A stretch of 39,971 nt of DNA from Xenococcaceae cyanobacterium MO_188.B29 (lineage in GTDB: Bacteria; Cyanobacteriota; Cyanobacteriia; Cyanobacteriales; Xenococcaceae), in NCBI GenBank assembly GCA_030065155.1, contig JASJDI010000015.1:1-39971 (forward strand), read 5' to 3'. The notes under the pieces were generated by a model, which worked only from the letters and a program-made list of their open reading frames with translations, did no database searches and had not been told where the DNA came from. The translations under genes and the position numbers were made by a program. Each line of letters starts with the position of its first letter. Position 1 is the first letter of the stretch. Of the stretch, positions 1 through 9,288 are shown piece by piece.

Positions 1-2
1 AA

Positions 3-212
3 AAAGAAAAACTAAAACAAGTTCAGAAAGTATTTCCTGAATTAGGAGATATGCACCGATTAAAAGAAGAATTGAGAAAAATTTTTGAAGCTAGGGATTC
101 TGAAGTAATAGGATTATTGAATTTAGTAATGCGCAACTCATTACTCCTTACTTATTACTCATTACTTATCCTCACAGACTACTTTTTCAGCAAACCCTAT
201 TTAACCTTTTAA
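3..212 (+). pseudogene. ISL3-like transposase remnant (C-terminal piece, truncated)
   Basis: An open frame enters from the window edge and stops at 210-212. Its first 42 or so codons read like the C-terminal part of ISL3-family transposases: a KLKQVQKVFPEL segment, then MHRLKEELRKIFEARDSE. From about position 130 the similarity ends and the frame runs into a heptamer repeat (137-171) and low-complexity intergenic sequence, so the transposase C-terminus is missing. The last 12 bases overlap the ancestral 3' end (201) of the opposite-strand phosphatase gene. The family call comes from remembered conserved sequence and only a fragment is visible. No terminal inverted repeat was found here. Confidence 0.5.
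137..171. repeat. Heptanucleotide tandem repeat (STRR), about 5 units
   Basis: Five consecutive 7-base units of the form CTnnTTA: CTCATTA, CTCCTTA, CTTATTA, CTCATTA and a degenerate CTTATCC. Short tandemly repeated heptamers are typical of cyanobacterial intergenic DNA. This one lies at the junction where the transposase relic loses homology. Confidence 0.75.
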
Positions 213-262
213 ATGCGATCGATCGCTTAATTTTAAAAGTAATGGTCCTTGTTCGCAAAATT

Positions 263-838
263 CTAGTACACTAACAGCAGCAACAGGCATATAAATGCGA
301 TCACGCAGTGCCAGCTACGCTGATCGCGATAGCGTCCTACATCAATTCCCAGCAAAGAACACAACATAATCCGAATGGTGGCTTTGTGGGAAACAACTAG
401 TACATTTCCACTGGGATAAGTTTGCTCGATTTCTTCGATGACTTCGGAACTACGACGAGCAATATCGATCGCCCTTTCGCCATCAGGGGGAGAATTCCAG
501 CCAGGTTCAGATTGCCAACGTACATATTCATCATGAAACTCTTTATTTACTTCTGATGGGGTTTTACCTTCCCATGCACCAAAGTTAATTTCTTTTAAAC
601 CTGCCCTTAACTGCATTTCCATACCAATTAAATCGCACAAGGGTTTAGCCGTAGCAATTGTACGACGCATAGGACTAGAAAAAACTGCCTTCCAAGGTAC
701 AGTAGAGTAAGCAACAGCAAAGTCTTTTGCCATTATCTCTCCTTCAGGAGTTAATTCTACATCGGAAGTTCCGCAAAAACCGCCTGTTTTACTGGCTACA
801 GTTTCACCATGGCGTAAGAAAAAAATCTTTAAAGTCAT
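263..838 (-). CDS. Histidine phosphatase (phosphoglycerate mutase-like), C-terminus replaced by a frameshifting repeat insertion
   Basis: Histidine phosphatase superfamily protein (PGM/CobC/SixA-like). The phospho-acceptor motif is RHG at residues 9-11 (His10). SSPMRR (Arg58/59), a likely acid Glu83 in LKEINFGAWEG, and the second His151 in VVSHKATIR follow in family order. The substrate cannot be told from sequence. The present frame gives 191 aa, but after residue 172 (GRYRD) it turns into an unrelated hydrophobic tail. Skipping the 23 bases at 300-322 restores a typical C-terminus (RIYMPVAAVSVLEF and onward) ending at a stop at 201-203, an ancestral protein of about 204 aa. The catalytic core is intact, so activity may survive. 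It is the last gene of a minus-strand block, 19 bases after glycogen phosphorylase. Confidence 0.88.
   Translation of the reverse strand: MTLKIFFLRHGETVASKTGGFCGTSDVELTPEGEIMAKDFAVAYSTVPWKAVFSSPMRRTIATAKPLCDLIGMEMQLRAGLKEINFGAWEGKTPSEVNKEFHDEYVRWQSEPGWNSPPDGERAIDIARRSSEVIEEIEQTYPSGNVLVVSHKATIRIMLCSLLGIDVGRYRDQRSWHCVIAFICLLLLLVY
300..322. repeat. 23-bp HIP1-flanked short repeat inserted in the phosphatase gene
   Basis: The insert reads ATCACGCAGTGCCAGCTACG plus CTG and is bordered by GATC on both sides, within GCGATC...GATCGC. Removing it joins the flanks into GCGATCGCGATAGC, a HIP1 octamer, and restores the reading frame of the phosphatase. Size, HIP1 flanks and partly symmetric ends suggest a small dispersed cyanobacterial repeat. 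Other copies could not be checked from this window. Confidence 0.7.
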
Positions 839-857
839 TTTTAGAAAGAAATAATTT

Positions 858-3392
858 TCAATTTACTTGCAAAACTGCATTGGCTTGAGAATATTGTTTT
901 AATTCAATCGGTACAGCTTTGACTTGCCATATATCTTCGCAGTATTCGGTAATAGATCGATCGCTGGAAAATTTACCCATTCTTGCTACATTTAGAATTG
1001 ACATTCTCGTCCAGTTATCTCGATCGCGATAAGCTTCCCCTACTTTATCTTGGCATTCAATATAGGATTGATAATCTGCCAGAAGGAAATAAGGATCGTC
1101 ATAGAGAAGATTATCTACAATCGGTTTAAATAAATGAGTATCCCCATAAGAAAAGAAACCAGAGGCAATTAAATCAATAGCTGCTTTCAGTTCCCCATTA
1201 GCGTTGTAATAATCCCGAGGATTATATCCTTGGGTTTTGAGTTCCTGAACTTCATGAGTTTTTAAGCCAAATAAGAAGAAATTTTCTGCACCTACTTCCT
1301 GGCGAATCTCTACATTTGCCCCGTCGAAAGTGCCAATAGTTAATGCACCGTTAAGGGAGAATTTCATATTACCTGTACCAGAAGCCTCTTTTCCTGCCGT
1401 GGAGATTTGTTCTGAAAGTTCCGCAGCAGGATAAACTCGCTGACCCAAAGTTACATTGTAGTCTGGAAGAAATACTACTTTTAAGCGATTGCCAATATCT
1501 GGGTCATTATTGACAATATCCCCGACAGAGTTAATTAATTTAATAATCAACTTTGCCAGATAGTAACTTGGTGCAGCTTTTCCGCCAAAAAAGAAAGTCC
1601 GAGGAGTAATATCTAAGCTGAAATTCTGTTTGAGACGGTTGTAAAGAGTAATAATATGCAGCACATTAAGATGCTGACGTTTATATTCATGAATCCGTTT
1701 TACTTGGACATCAAATAACGAGTTGGGATTAACAGCAATACCTGTTTTTCGTCGTGTATAACTCGCTAATTCTTTTTTAACTGCCAATTTAGTTTCCTGC
1801 CATTGCTGACGAAAATCGACTCGATCAGCAAAAGGTTCGAGTTGTTTTAATGCTTCTAAATGATTAATCCAGCGATCGCCTATTTTTTCGGTAATTAGCT
1901 TACTCAATCGAGGATTACTCAACACCATCCAACGACGAGGAGTAACGCCATTAGTCTTATTACTAAATTTTTCGGGGAATAGTTCGTAAAAATCTTTGAG
2001 GACAGTTTCTTTGAGTAATTTGGTATGTAAGGCAGCTACACCGTTAATAGCATGAGAACCAACACAGGCTAAATTAGCCATACGAACGTATTTCTCGTCA
2101 CCCTCAGCAATTAAAGAGAGTTTCGCCAACTTATCATTGTTATTGGGATATTTAATTCTGACACGATTGAGAAAGCGGTGGTTAAGTTCGTAAATAATGT
2201 CTAGATGTCGGGGTAAGAGAGAACCAAAGATACTCAAAGACCACTTTTCTAGGGCTTCTGGTAACAAGGTATGGTTAGTGTAACTCAGCGTATTTTGAGT
2301 TATATTCCAAGCTCGATCCCAATCTAAATTATGCTCATCTACTAACAACCGCATTAATTCGGCAACAGCGATCGCAGGATGAGTATCATTAAGTTGAACT
2401 GCAAATTTTTCGTGGAAGTTATCTAAGCTATCATCTCGGAACAGATGAATACGAATCATATCCTGTAGAGAACAAGAAACAAAAAAGTATTGCTGTTGCA
2501 AGCGGAGTTCTTTTCCTTGAAGATGGGAATCGTTAGGATAAAGTACCTTAGTTAGGTTTTCCGAAACCACCTTTTCATCAACTGCACCGTAGTAATCACC
2601 AACGTTAAATCTATAAAAGTCAAAAGATTTACAAGCTTCAGATTTCCAAAGGCGCAGGGTATTAGCAGTATTCACTTTATAGCCCAAAATGGGCGTATCG
2701 TAAGGAATTCCCTTAACTACATATCTCGGTACCCAGCGCACCTGATAGTTTCCTTGGTTGTCAGTATAGCTTTCCGTATGTCCCCCAAACTTGACCTGTA
2801 CTGATTCTTCTGGGCGAGCAATTTCCCAAGGATTGCCGTATTGCAGCCATTTATCAGTAATTTCTATTTGCCAACCGTCTCTAATTTCCTGGTCAAAAAT
2901 ACCATATTCATAACGGATACCATAACCGATGGCAGGAATTTCTAAACTGGCTAAAGAATCCAGATAACAAGCAGCCAAACGACCCAAACCACCATTCCCC
3001 AAACCTGGTTCTTCTTCTTGATTGATTAATTTATTTAGGTTTAATCCCGACTCTTCAATTGCTTGGACAACTCGATCGTAAATATCTAAGTTAATTAGAT
3101 TATTTCCTAAATGAGGTCCGACTAGAAACTCTGCCGAGAGATAGGAAACTAGCTTAACATCTGACTTGATATAGGTTTGAGTAGTAGCAACCCAACGCTG
3201 AAGCAAGCGATCGCGCACAGTGTAAGCTAAAGCTAAATAATAATCATGAGTAGTCGCAATACCTGGAAACTTTCCCTGAAGATAAAACAAATTATCAGCG
3301 ATCGCTCTTCTGAGGGTAGGAATATTCAACCCCGTGCGATCGTCTTCGATACTACTGTTTGGTTTTGCTTTTGGTTCTTGAGATATAGTCAT
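858..3392 (-). CDS. glgP: Glycogen/alpha-glucan phosphorylase
   Basis: Glycogen phosphorylase (GT35, PLP-dependent) releases glucose-1-phosphate from alpha-1,4-glucan in the cytosol. At 844 aa it has the usual full length. The N-terminal domain shows the expected YLSAEFLVG and NGGLGRLAACYLDSLA segments. The C-terminal domain has VKRIHEYKRQHLN, and the PLP-binding lysine lies in EASGTGNMKFSLNGAL (Lys677), followed by GTFDGANVEI. It begins 23 bases after the pyruvate kinase stop and ends 19 bases before the phosphatase, consistent with co-transcription. No strong Shine-Dalgarno sequence precedes the ATG. No truncation or frameshift was seen. Confidence 0.97.
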   Translation of the reverse strand: MTISQEPKAKPNSSIEDDRTGLNIPTLRRAIADNLFYLQGKFPGIATTHDYYLALAYTVRDRLLQRWVATTQTYIKSDVKLVSYLSAEFLVGPHLGNNLINLDIYDRVVQAIEESGLNLNKLINQEEEPGLGNGGLGRLAACYLDSLASLEIPAIGYGIRYEYGIFDQEIRDGWQIEITDKWLQYGNPWEIARPEESVQVKFGGHTESYTDNQGNYQVRWVPRYVVKGIPYDTPILGYKVNTANTLRLWKSEACKSFDFYRFNVGDYYGAVDEKVVSENLTKVLYPNDSHLQGKELRLQQQYFFVSCSLQDMIRIHLFRDDSLDNFHEKFAVQLNDTHPAIAVAELMRLLVDEHNLDWDRAWNITQNTLSYTNHTLLPEALEKWSLSIFGSLLPRHLDIIYELNHRFLNRVRIKYPNNNDKLAKLSLIAEGDEKYVRMANLACVGSHAINGVAALHTKLLKETVLKDFYELFPEKFSNKTNGVTPRRWMVLSNPRLSKLITEKIGDRWINHLEALKQLEPFADRVDFRQQWQETKLAVKKELASYTRRKTGIAVNPNSLFDVQVKRIHEYKRQHLNVLHIITLYNRLKQNFSLDITPRTFFFGGKAAPSYYLAKLIIKLINSVGDIVNNDPDIGNRLKVVFLPDYNVTLGQRVYPAAELSEQISTAGKEASGTGNMKFSLNGALTIGTFDGANVEIRQEVGAENFFLFGLKTHEVQELKTQGYNPRDYYNANGELKAAIDLIASGFFSYGDTHLFKPIVDNLLYDDPYFLLADYQSYIECQDKVGEAYRDRDNWTRMSILNVARMGKFSSDRSITEYCEDIWQVKAVPIELKQYSQANAVLQVN

Positions 3393-3415
3393 TAGTTAGT
3401 GTGGCTAGTAGTTAA

Positions 3416-4834
3416 TTAAGGAATAATGTGAATCTTCAGAAAATTTGTTCCTTGAGATATTTGAGTAGGGATGCCACCCATAATTAAGATTTGATCTCCT
3501 GAGTTAGCCAATTGTTTTTCCACCAGATAGGTTTCTGCGGTGGCTACTAAATCTTCAAAAGTTTTTCCTTCTCGTTCTAAATAAATAGGTTTAATTCCCC
3601 AAACTAAATTAAGACGGTGATAAACATCAATATTGGGAGTAAAAGCAATCACCATTGGTTGAGGACGTTCCCCTGAAGCAATTGTAGCTGTGTAACCAGT
3701 AGCGGTAAAACAAACTATATAGCGCAGTTTTAAAGTCTTATCGATCGCATTGAGAGCTTCACTAAGAGCATGAGTTTGATCGGTTTTGGCAGGAGGATTA
3801 TTAGCGAATTGCAGATCGGGTTCGATGCTAGAAGCAATTTTGGCTAACATTTCCACTGCTTTGAGAGGATATTTCCCAACAGCTGATTCTCCTGATAGCA
3901 TCACTGCATCTGTCCCATCGATAATAGCGTTAGCCACATCACTAGCTTCTGCACGGGTGGGACGGGAATTATTAATCATACTGTCCAGCATTTGAGTGGC
4001 AGTAATGACAGGAATATTTTTGAGGTTACACTTACGGATAATTTCCTTTTGCAACAAGGGTACTTTCTCTGGTCTAATTTCCACTCCCAAGTCACCCCGC
4101 GCTACCATCAAGCCATCACATTCTGCAATAATTTCATCCAGATTAGCGATCGCCTGGGGTTTTTCTATTTTTGCCATAACAGGAATATCTGCATCCCGTT
4201 CAGAGAGAAACTGTTTTAAAAAGCGAATATCTTCTGCCTGACGAACAAAACTAAGAGAAACCCAATCAATACCCTGAGAAATACCAAATTCTAAATCTTT
4301 TCGATCTTTTTCAGTCATTGAAGGTAATCTTAGGTTTAAGTTAGGTAAATTAACTCCCTTACGGCTTTTGAGAATACCTCCTTCAACCACCTCGCAAACC
4401 ACGGCTAAACCATCGATCGCTACAATTTCTAACTCCAACAAGCCATCGTCTAATAAAATTTGCTCCCCTAGTTGAGCTTCTTCTGCCAGATAAGGATAAT
4501 CGATAGAGACGGTATCGGGATCTTCATTAGCTTCAGACTGAGGAACTAAAGTTAATTTTTTTCCTACTTGTAACTCTATTCCTACTTCTGGTAATTGACC
4601 AACTCGAATTTTCGGACCCTGGAGATCTTGCAGTATGGTTATTGGCGTATCTAATTCTGCTGAGACGGAACGTAATAGAGCAACCATAGTTGCATGGTCT
4701 TGATAACTACCGTGAGAAAAATTAAGCCTAGCAACATTCATTCCTCGTTGTACCATCTGTACAATTGTCGAGCGTGAACCGCTAGCAGGACCAATGGTAG
4801 CTACAATTTTCGTTCGATGTATGGGAAAATTCAT
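3416..4834 (-). CDS. pyk: Pyruvate kinase
   Basis: Pyruvate kinase converts phosphoenolpyruvate and ADP to pyruvate and ATP. The N-terminus shows [14 protein letters not shown] and [13 protein letters not shown] (substrate and nucleotide binding). The active-site region [11 protein letters not shown], the metal and substrate segment [13 protein letters not shown], and [17 protein letters not shown] all follow in order. At 472 aa it is the short form, lacking the extra C-terminal PEP-utiliser-like domain found in longer cyanobacterial isozymes. The start is supported by an AAGGAG ribosome binding site seven bases before the ATG (4842-4847 on this strand). It lies between phosphoketolase and glgP in the same direction. 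Confidence 0.97.
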   Translation of the reverse strand: MNFPIHRTKIVATIGPASGSRSTIVQMVQRGMNVARLNFSHGSYQDHATMVALLRSVSAELDTPITILQDLQGPKIRVGQLPEVGIELQVGKKLTLVPQSEANEDPDTVSIDYPYLAEEAQLGEQILLDDGLLELEIVAIDGLAVVCEVVEGGILKSRKGVNLPNLNLRLPSMTEKDRKDLEFGISQGIDWVSLSFVRQAEDIRFLKQFLSERDADIPVMAKIEKPQAIANLDEIIAECDGLMVARGDLGVEIRPEKVPLLQKEIIRKCNLKNIPVITATQMLDSMINNSRPTRAEASDVANAIIDGTDAVMLSGESAVGKYPLKAVEMLAKIASSIEPDLQFANNPPAKTDQTHALSEALNAIDKTLKLRYIVCFTATGYTATIASGERPQPMVIAFTPNIDVYHRLNLVWGIKPIYLEREGKTFEDLVATAETYLVEKQLANSGDQILIMGGIPTQISQGTNFLKIHIIP

Positions 4835-4966
4835 ATTGTTACTCCTTGGAGACTCTCGGCTATGCTGATCGAAAGTTTCTTATCAAAGTGTTAAGAAGAG
4901 AAAAGCGAGATAGAGAGACAAGGCAATATTAATTTTCATCCAGTTTTTTGGTTGATTATACCCAGA

Positions 4967-4994
4967 CTCGCTACTCGCTACTCGCTACTTACTA
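4967..4994. repeat. Heptanucleotide tandem repeat (STRR), 4 units
   Basis: Three exact CTCGCTA units followed by CTTACTA, lying in the 164-base gap between phosphoketolase and pyruvate kinase. No stem-loop terminator was seen in this gap, so read-through between the genes remains possible. Confidence 0.8.
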
Positions 4995-4998
4995 CCTT

Positions 4999-7410
4999 TT
5001 AATATGGCCATTTCCAGTTAACTATTTCCGGCTTATCTATACCCTGTTCATGAGCGTAAGCCAGATTATCGATAATTTCACTTCTCATCCGTTCTCTCAC
5101 ATAGGCTGCACGATACCCTAATTTAGGAACTCGATCGATCACATCAATTACTAAGTTAAAGCGGTCAATCTCGTTAAGAATTGCCAATTCTAGAGGTGTA
5201 TTAATATTGCCTTCTTCCTTGTAACCTCTGACGTGAATACGTTCCTGGTTGGTACGACGATAAGCTAGTTTATGAATTAACCAGGGATAACCGTGGAAAT
5301 TAAAGATGATCGGTTTATCAGGAGTAAACAGAATATCAAACTCTTTGTTAGATAAACCGTGGGGATGTTCGGTTTCCGTTTGCAGTCGATATAAATCAAC
5401 TACATTAATAAATCTAACTTTCAGTTCAGGAAATTCTTCCCTTAAAATTGCTGTCGCTGCTAAAGATTCCATCGTCGGAATATCCCCACAACAAGCCATA
5501 ATCACATCAGGTTCATCTGGTGCTTTTCCACAATCATCATTACTTGCCCAGTCCCAGATTCCAATACCTTTAGTACAGTGCTTAATTGCCTCATCCATTG
5601 TCAGGTACTGTAGGTGTTTTTGTTTGTCAGCAATTATGACATTGACATAATCCTTACTCTTTAAACAGTGGTCAGCAACAGAAAGCAAGCAGTTAGCATC
5701 AGGGGGGAAATAAATCCGAGTTACATCCGCACTTTTATTAGTTACTAAATCTACAAAACCTGGGTCTTGGTGGGAAAAACCATTATGATCTTGTCGCCAA
5801 ACCAAGGAAGATAACATTAAGTTGAGAGAAGAAACCGAAGCACGCCAGGGAACATGATTTTTACAAATATCTAACCATTTAGCGTGTTGGTTAAACATAG
5901 AGTCGATAACATGCACAAAGGCTTCATAGCTGTGTAAAAAGCCGTGTCTTCCTGTCAATAGATATGTTTCGAGCCACCCTTCTAAGGTATGTTCGCTCAA
6001 CATCTCCATTACTCTACCGTCAGGAGATAACATTCCCCCATCTTCATCTTCTGGTAGATAGTCCGCCATCCAAGTTTTTTTAGTCACTTCATAGATATCT
6101 TGCAAGCGGTTAGAAGCAGTTTCATCAGGACCAAAAACGCGGAAATTAGTCATGTTATTTTTCATGACATCTCGCAAAAACTTACCTAACACTCTAGTGT
6201 TTTCAACTTCTACTGTTCCTGATTTATCCATTACGACAGCATAGTCACTAAAATCAGGTAACTTAAGAGCTTTGCGTAGTAAACCACCGTTGGCTACAGG
6301 ATTGGCACTCATACGACGATTGCCCACAGGAGCTAATTCTTTAAGTTCAGAAATTAACTTACCATTCTCGTCAAATAACTCTTCTGGCTTGTAACCCTTC
6401 ATCCATTCTTCGAGAAGTTTGACGTGTTCGGGATTAGAATGCATTGCCCCCATCGGTACTTGATGCGATCGCCAAAAACCTTCTACTTTATGACCATCTA
6501 CATCTTTAGGTCCTGTCCAACCTTTAGGAGTACGCAGAATAATCATCGGCCAAAGAGGACGAAAAGCTTTATTTTTACTACGGGCTTCTTGTTGAATCTC
6601 CCTGATTTTAACAATACACTCTTCCATAACTGCTGCCATTTTTTGGTGCATCAGTTCGGGGTCTGAACCTTCTACTATGTAGGGACTATAACCATAGCCT
6701 TTAAATAAATTCTCTAATTCTTCTGGGCTAATCCGAGACAGAATAGTAGGATTAGCAATTTTGTAGCCATTGAGGTTTAGAATCGGCAGTACTGCTCCAT
6801 CACGAATCGGATTGAGGAACTTATTAGAATGCCAAGCTGTTGCCAGAGGACCTGTTTCAGCCTCTCCATCTCCGACTACACAAGCTGCAATCAAATCAGG
6901 ATGGTCGTAAACTGCGCCGTAAGCATGAGACACACTGTAGCCTAATTCTCCTCCTTCATGGATCGAACCTGGAGTTTCGGGGGTACAATGACTACCGATA
7001 TATCCAGGGAAAGAGAATTGTTTAAAGAACTTCTGCATTCCTTCCGCGTCTTCACTCTTATCAGGATAGACTTCAGAGTAAGTACCTTCCAAATAAACTG
7101 GCCCTAAAACCCCAGGTGCACCATGTCCTGGTCCAGCGATATAGATAGCGTTTAGATCGTATTTTTTGATCAGTCGATTGAGATGAATATAAGTAAAGCT
7201 GAGAGCAGGAGAAGAACCCCAATGCCCCAGTAAACGTTGCTTGATATGTTCGGGTTTTAAAGGTTCTTTAAGCAAAGGATTATCTCGTAGATATATCATA
7301 CCCACAGCAAGATAATTACAAGCACGCCAGTAAGCGTCTATTTTTCTCAATTCTTCGGACGTTAAAGCTACTTGTGATTTTGATTGGGGATTAGTTGGCG
7401 TTGTTACCAT
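4999..7410 (-). CDS. Phosphoketolase (xylulose-5-P/fructose-6-P, TPP-dependent)
   Basis: Phosphoketolase cleaves xylulose-5-phosphate and/or fructose-6-phosphate to acetyl-phosphate plus glyceraldehyde-3-phosphate or erythrose-4-phosphate. At 803 aa it is full length. Diagnostic segments are LGHWGSSP (His64), GPGHGAPG (His97), the [19 protein letters not shown] stretch (149-165), and the thiamine-diphosphate motif [11 protein letters not shown] starting near residue 178. The C-terminal half is also typical ([19 protein letters not shown] and GYPWLIHKL segments). The ATG follows an AAGGAAA ribosome binding site. It is the promoter-proximal gene of the glycogen and sugar-phosphate block. Sequence does not separate single- from dual-substrate specificity. 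Confidence 0.96.
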   Translation of the reverse strand: MVTTPTNPQSKSQVALTSEELRKIDAYWRACNYLAVGMIYLRDNPLLKEPLKPEHIKQRLLGHWGSSPALSFTYIHLNRLIKKYDLNAIYIAGPGHGAPGVLGPVYLEGTYSEVYPDKSEDAEGMQKFFKQFSFPGYIGSHCTPETPGSIHEGGELGYSVSHAYGAVYDHPDLIAACVVGDGEAETGPLATAWHSNKFLNPIRDGAVLPILNLNGYKIANPTILSRISPEELENLFKGYGYSPYIVEGSDPELMHQKMAAVMEECIVKIREIQQEARSKNKAFRPLWPMIILRTPKGWTGPKDVDGHKVEGFWRSHQVPMGAMHSNPEHVKLLEEWMKGYKPEELFDENGKLISELKELAPVGNRRMSANPVANGGLLRKALKLPDFSDYAVVMDKSGTVEVENTRVLGKFLRDVMKNNMTNFRVFGPDETASNRLQDIYEVTKKTWMADYLPEDEDGGMLSPDGRVMEMLSEHTLEGWLETYLLTGRHGFLHSYEAFVHVIDSMFNQHAKWLDICKNHVPWRASVSSLNLMLSSLVWRQDHNGFSHQDPGFVDLVTNKSADVTRIYFPPDANCLLSVADHCLKSKDYVNVIIADKQKHLQYLTMDEAIKHCTKGIGIWDWASNDDCGKAPDEPDVIMACCGDIPTMESLAATAILREEFPELKVRFINVVDLYRLQTETEHPHGLSNKEFDILFTPDKPIIFNFHGYPWLIHKLAYRRTNQERIHVRGYKEEGNINTPLELAILNEIDRFNLVIDVIDRVPKLGYRAAYVRERMRSEIIDNLAYAHEQGIDKPEIVNWKWPY

Positions 7411-8214
7411 AAGATTTTTCCTTGTTGAAGAGGAAGTTGCTTTTTTGTCTACGTATTGATTTGACTAATGAAGGCTAGAAAATAGTTAGAAGAACAAATT
7501 TAATTAAAAGATTTTGGTTGTCACTTTCAATTGAACTGAAGCTTCCGATTTTTTCTAGCGTTCTATCTATAAGTATATTTGCTCAAATTGTCTTTGCTTT
7601 TCTTAATGTCTAGAAATTACCAACGATCGATCGCATTTTGCTTCTCAGTTATTGCTAAATTTTGTCTAATCTTGCTCAAATCTTCGTAAATTTATCTAGT
7701 ATAAAGAAAATTCTAATTACTTATAGATAAAAATCAATACCAATTTATGTGATTTTGATAACATCAATCGAGATACAAATTAGGTTGACTTATTTTAAGA
7801 ATTTGTTGAGCTTTGTAAATTTTATGAGAAAAACTAAATATATTATTCAATAATAGAGTTGTCTGGGAATTAAAGCTAAACCTATTCCTAACAGTTGTTT
7901 GCTTAACCTTCCAGATAAATAGCTATAACCAACCAAATTGAATAAGCGATACAGTAAATCGTTGAGGTCTTTCTGGTTGGAGAGATCTGCTCAAGAAGCG
8001 AGCGCTTTATTAACTCTATCTCGAACATAGAATTGCTGAAGGGACGTTCTAGATCGCGTTCTTACAGGAGTTTTTACATAAACTTATTTCTATCCCTGGA
8101 TTGTGAACTTTAGCTCATGGCATTTTTGCCATATTCAAGAGGCTGTTTAGAGGTTATAGCAAATAAATAAATTTCGATAAAAATCTAATATTCAAATTAA
8201 GAGAGATTAAAACG
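7411..8214. other. Intergenic region, divergent promoters, possible structured RNA
   Basis: An 804-base AT-rich gap between the divergent phosphoketolase and small-protein genes. No convincing coding frame was seen. It holds a nested inverted repeat at 7929-7980: outer arms CCAACCA/TGGTTGG, inner arms AGCGAT/ATCGTT with one G-T pair. It also holds a small perfect hairpin, ATGGCA-TTTT-TGCCAT, at 8117-8132, about 80 bases before the next start codon. Both genes probably have their promoters here, but no promoter could be assigned with confidence. Confidence 0.4.
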
Positions 8215-8547
8215 ATGGCAAATAAAGATTTTTTCCTCAGTCCAGATGATGCTCAAACTTTAGGTGATATTAACTATATGAGAAAGTCTGTTCGAGTCAG
8301 ACATACTTTCCCCAAAAACTTAAAGAATCCCAATGGTTTTGAAATCGTGAAAGATGTATCTTCTTCAGAAGATAGAGCAGTAAACAAATTGAATAATAAT
8401 AGAAGTCAAAATTCTTTTTCTCAACCAGCTATTAATACCCAGAATACCTTCAGCCCTCAACCAGCTAAAAGTGCTTCTAAGTCATCTACGCAAAGTACTA
8501 ACATGGATATGTTTCGCAATATGGCTCGTAGTATTGGCAAGAAATAA
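8215..8547 (+). CDS. Conserved cyanobacterial hypothetical protein, 110 aa
   Basis: I do not know a function for this protein. It has a compact N-terminal block (KDFFLSPDDAQTLGDINYM, then a basic SVRVRHTFPK stretch), a low-complexity middle rich in Ser, Gln, Asn and Pro (residues about 60-95), and a short C-terminal block (MDMFRNMARSIGKK). Two conserved-looking ends joined by a disordered linker resemble a family I recall only as cyanobacterial hypotheticals. No signal peptide or membrane segment is visible. The ATG follows a purine-rich GAGAG 10-14 bases upstream. The gene is monocistronic, with a strong terminator at 8691-8723. Confidence 0.75.
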   Translation: MANKDFFLSPDDAQTLGDINYMRKSVRVRHTFPKNLKNPNGFEIVKDVSSSEDRAVNKLNNNRSQNSFSQPAINTQNTFSPQPAKSASKSSTQSTNMDMFRNMARSIGKK

Positions 8548-8690
8548 AGCTTTGTTAACATTTAACTCGAGCAGTTATCATTGAAATGGGATATAATACG
8601 ACATTATGCCATAGTTTTTGCTAATTGAAATATATCTCACCAGTGTAAGAATTGCTATAAATAAGTCTACTGTGAATTGTTGTGAAATCA

Positions 8691-8723
8691 AAAGAGCTAA
8701 TAGCCGATGGCTATTAGCTCTTT
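8691..8723 (+). terminator. Rho-independent terminator, 15-bp perfect stem
   Basis: Arms AAAGAGCTAATAGCC and GGCTATTAGCTCTTT pair perfectly around a GAT loop. The stem base is A-rich on the left and T-rich on the right, so it could act in both directions. It lies 143 bases after the 110-aa gene. Confidence 0.85.
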
Positions 8724-8827
8724 ATTAATGCAAAAAATATTGGTGATCTATAGATTGTGGAGAGAGAATAGAAAAGGCGATCGCCAATAAAATAATCAAA
8801 TTTAGTATTTATTTTTGTATTAAGAAA

Positions 8828-9265
8828 ATGGGTAAATCGATCGATACTGAATTACGCCATCGTGATTTTAATCTTTGGTTGGAACGGATGGCGATTGCGA
8901 TTAAAAATAGGGACACACAAAGTATGGACTGGGAGGGTTTACTAGAAGAAATAGAAGATATGACCGCCAGTCAGAAAAGAGCTTTGAGAAGTTATATGAA
9001 ACGTTTGATAGAACATATTCTCAAGTTACAATACTGGCATTCCGAGAAAGAATACAATCAAAAGCACTGGAGAAAAGAAGTTGTTAATTTTCGAGATAGT
9101 GTCAATGAAATTTTGCAAGATTCCCCTAGTTTAAATAATTATTTAAAAGAAAATTATCAATCTTGGTTCAACAAATCTGTTAAAGGAATGCGACAAGAAA
9201 TCAATATTTCGGAAGATAATTTTATTCCATTAGAGAATATTATGGACGAGAATTTTTTTGGATAA
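8828..9265 (+). CDS. DUF29 domain-containing protein
   Basis: A 145-aa DUF29 family protein; the family has no established function and is strongly expanded in cyanobacteria. Visible family features are a D-F-x-L-W-L-E start, the acidic WEGLLEEIEDMTASQKRALRS core, LIEHILKLQYW, and a final ESWF-like NYQSWFNKSVKGMRQEIN helix. The predicted fold is all-helical, soluble, without signal peptide. The ATG has no strong ribosome binding site; a HIP1 octamer lies about 45 bases upstream. It ends 23 bases before the broken convergent HigA-like gene. Confidence 0.88.
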   Translation: MGKSIDTELRHRDFNLWLERMAIAIKNRDTQSMDWEGLLEEIEDMTASQKRALRSYMKRLIEHILKLQYWHSEKEYNQKHWRKEVVNFRDSVNEILQDSPSLNNYLKENYQSWFNKSVKGMRQEINISEDNFIPLENIMDENFFG

Positions 9266-9288
9266 CCTGCTTTTGCTTGTTTTACCAA

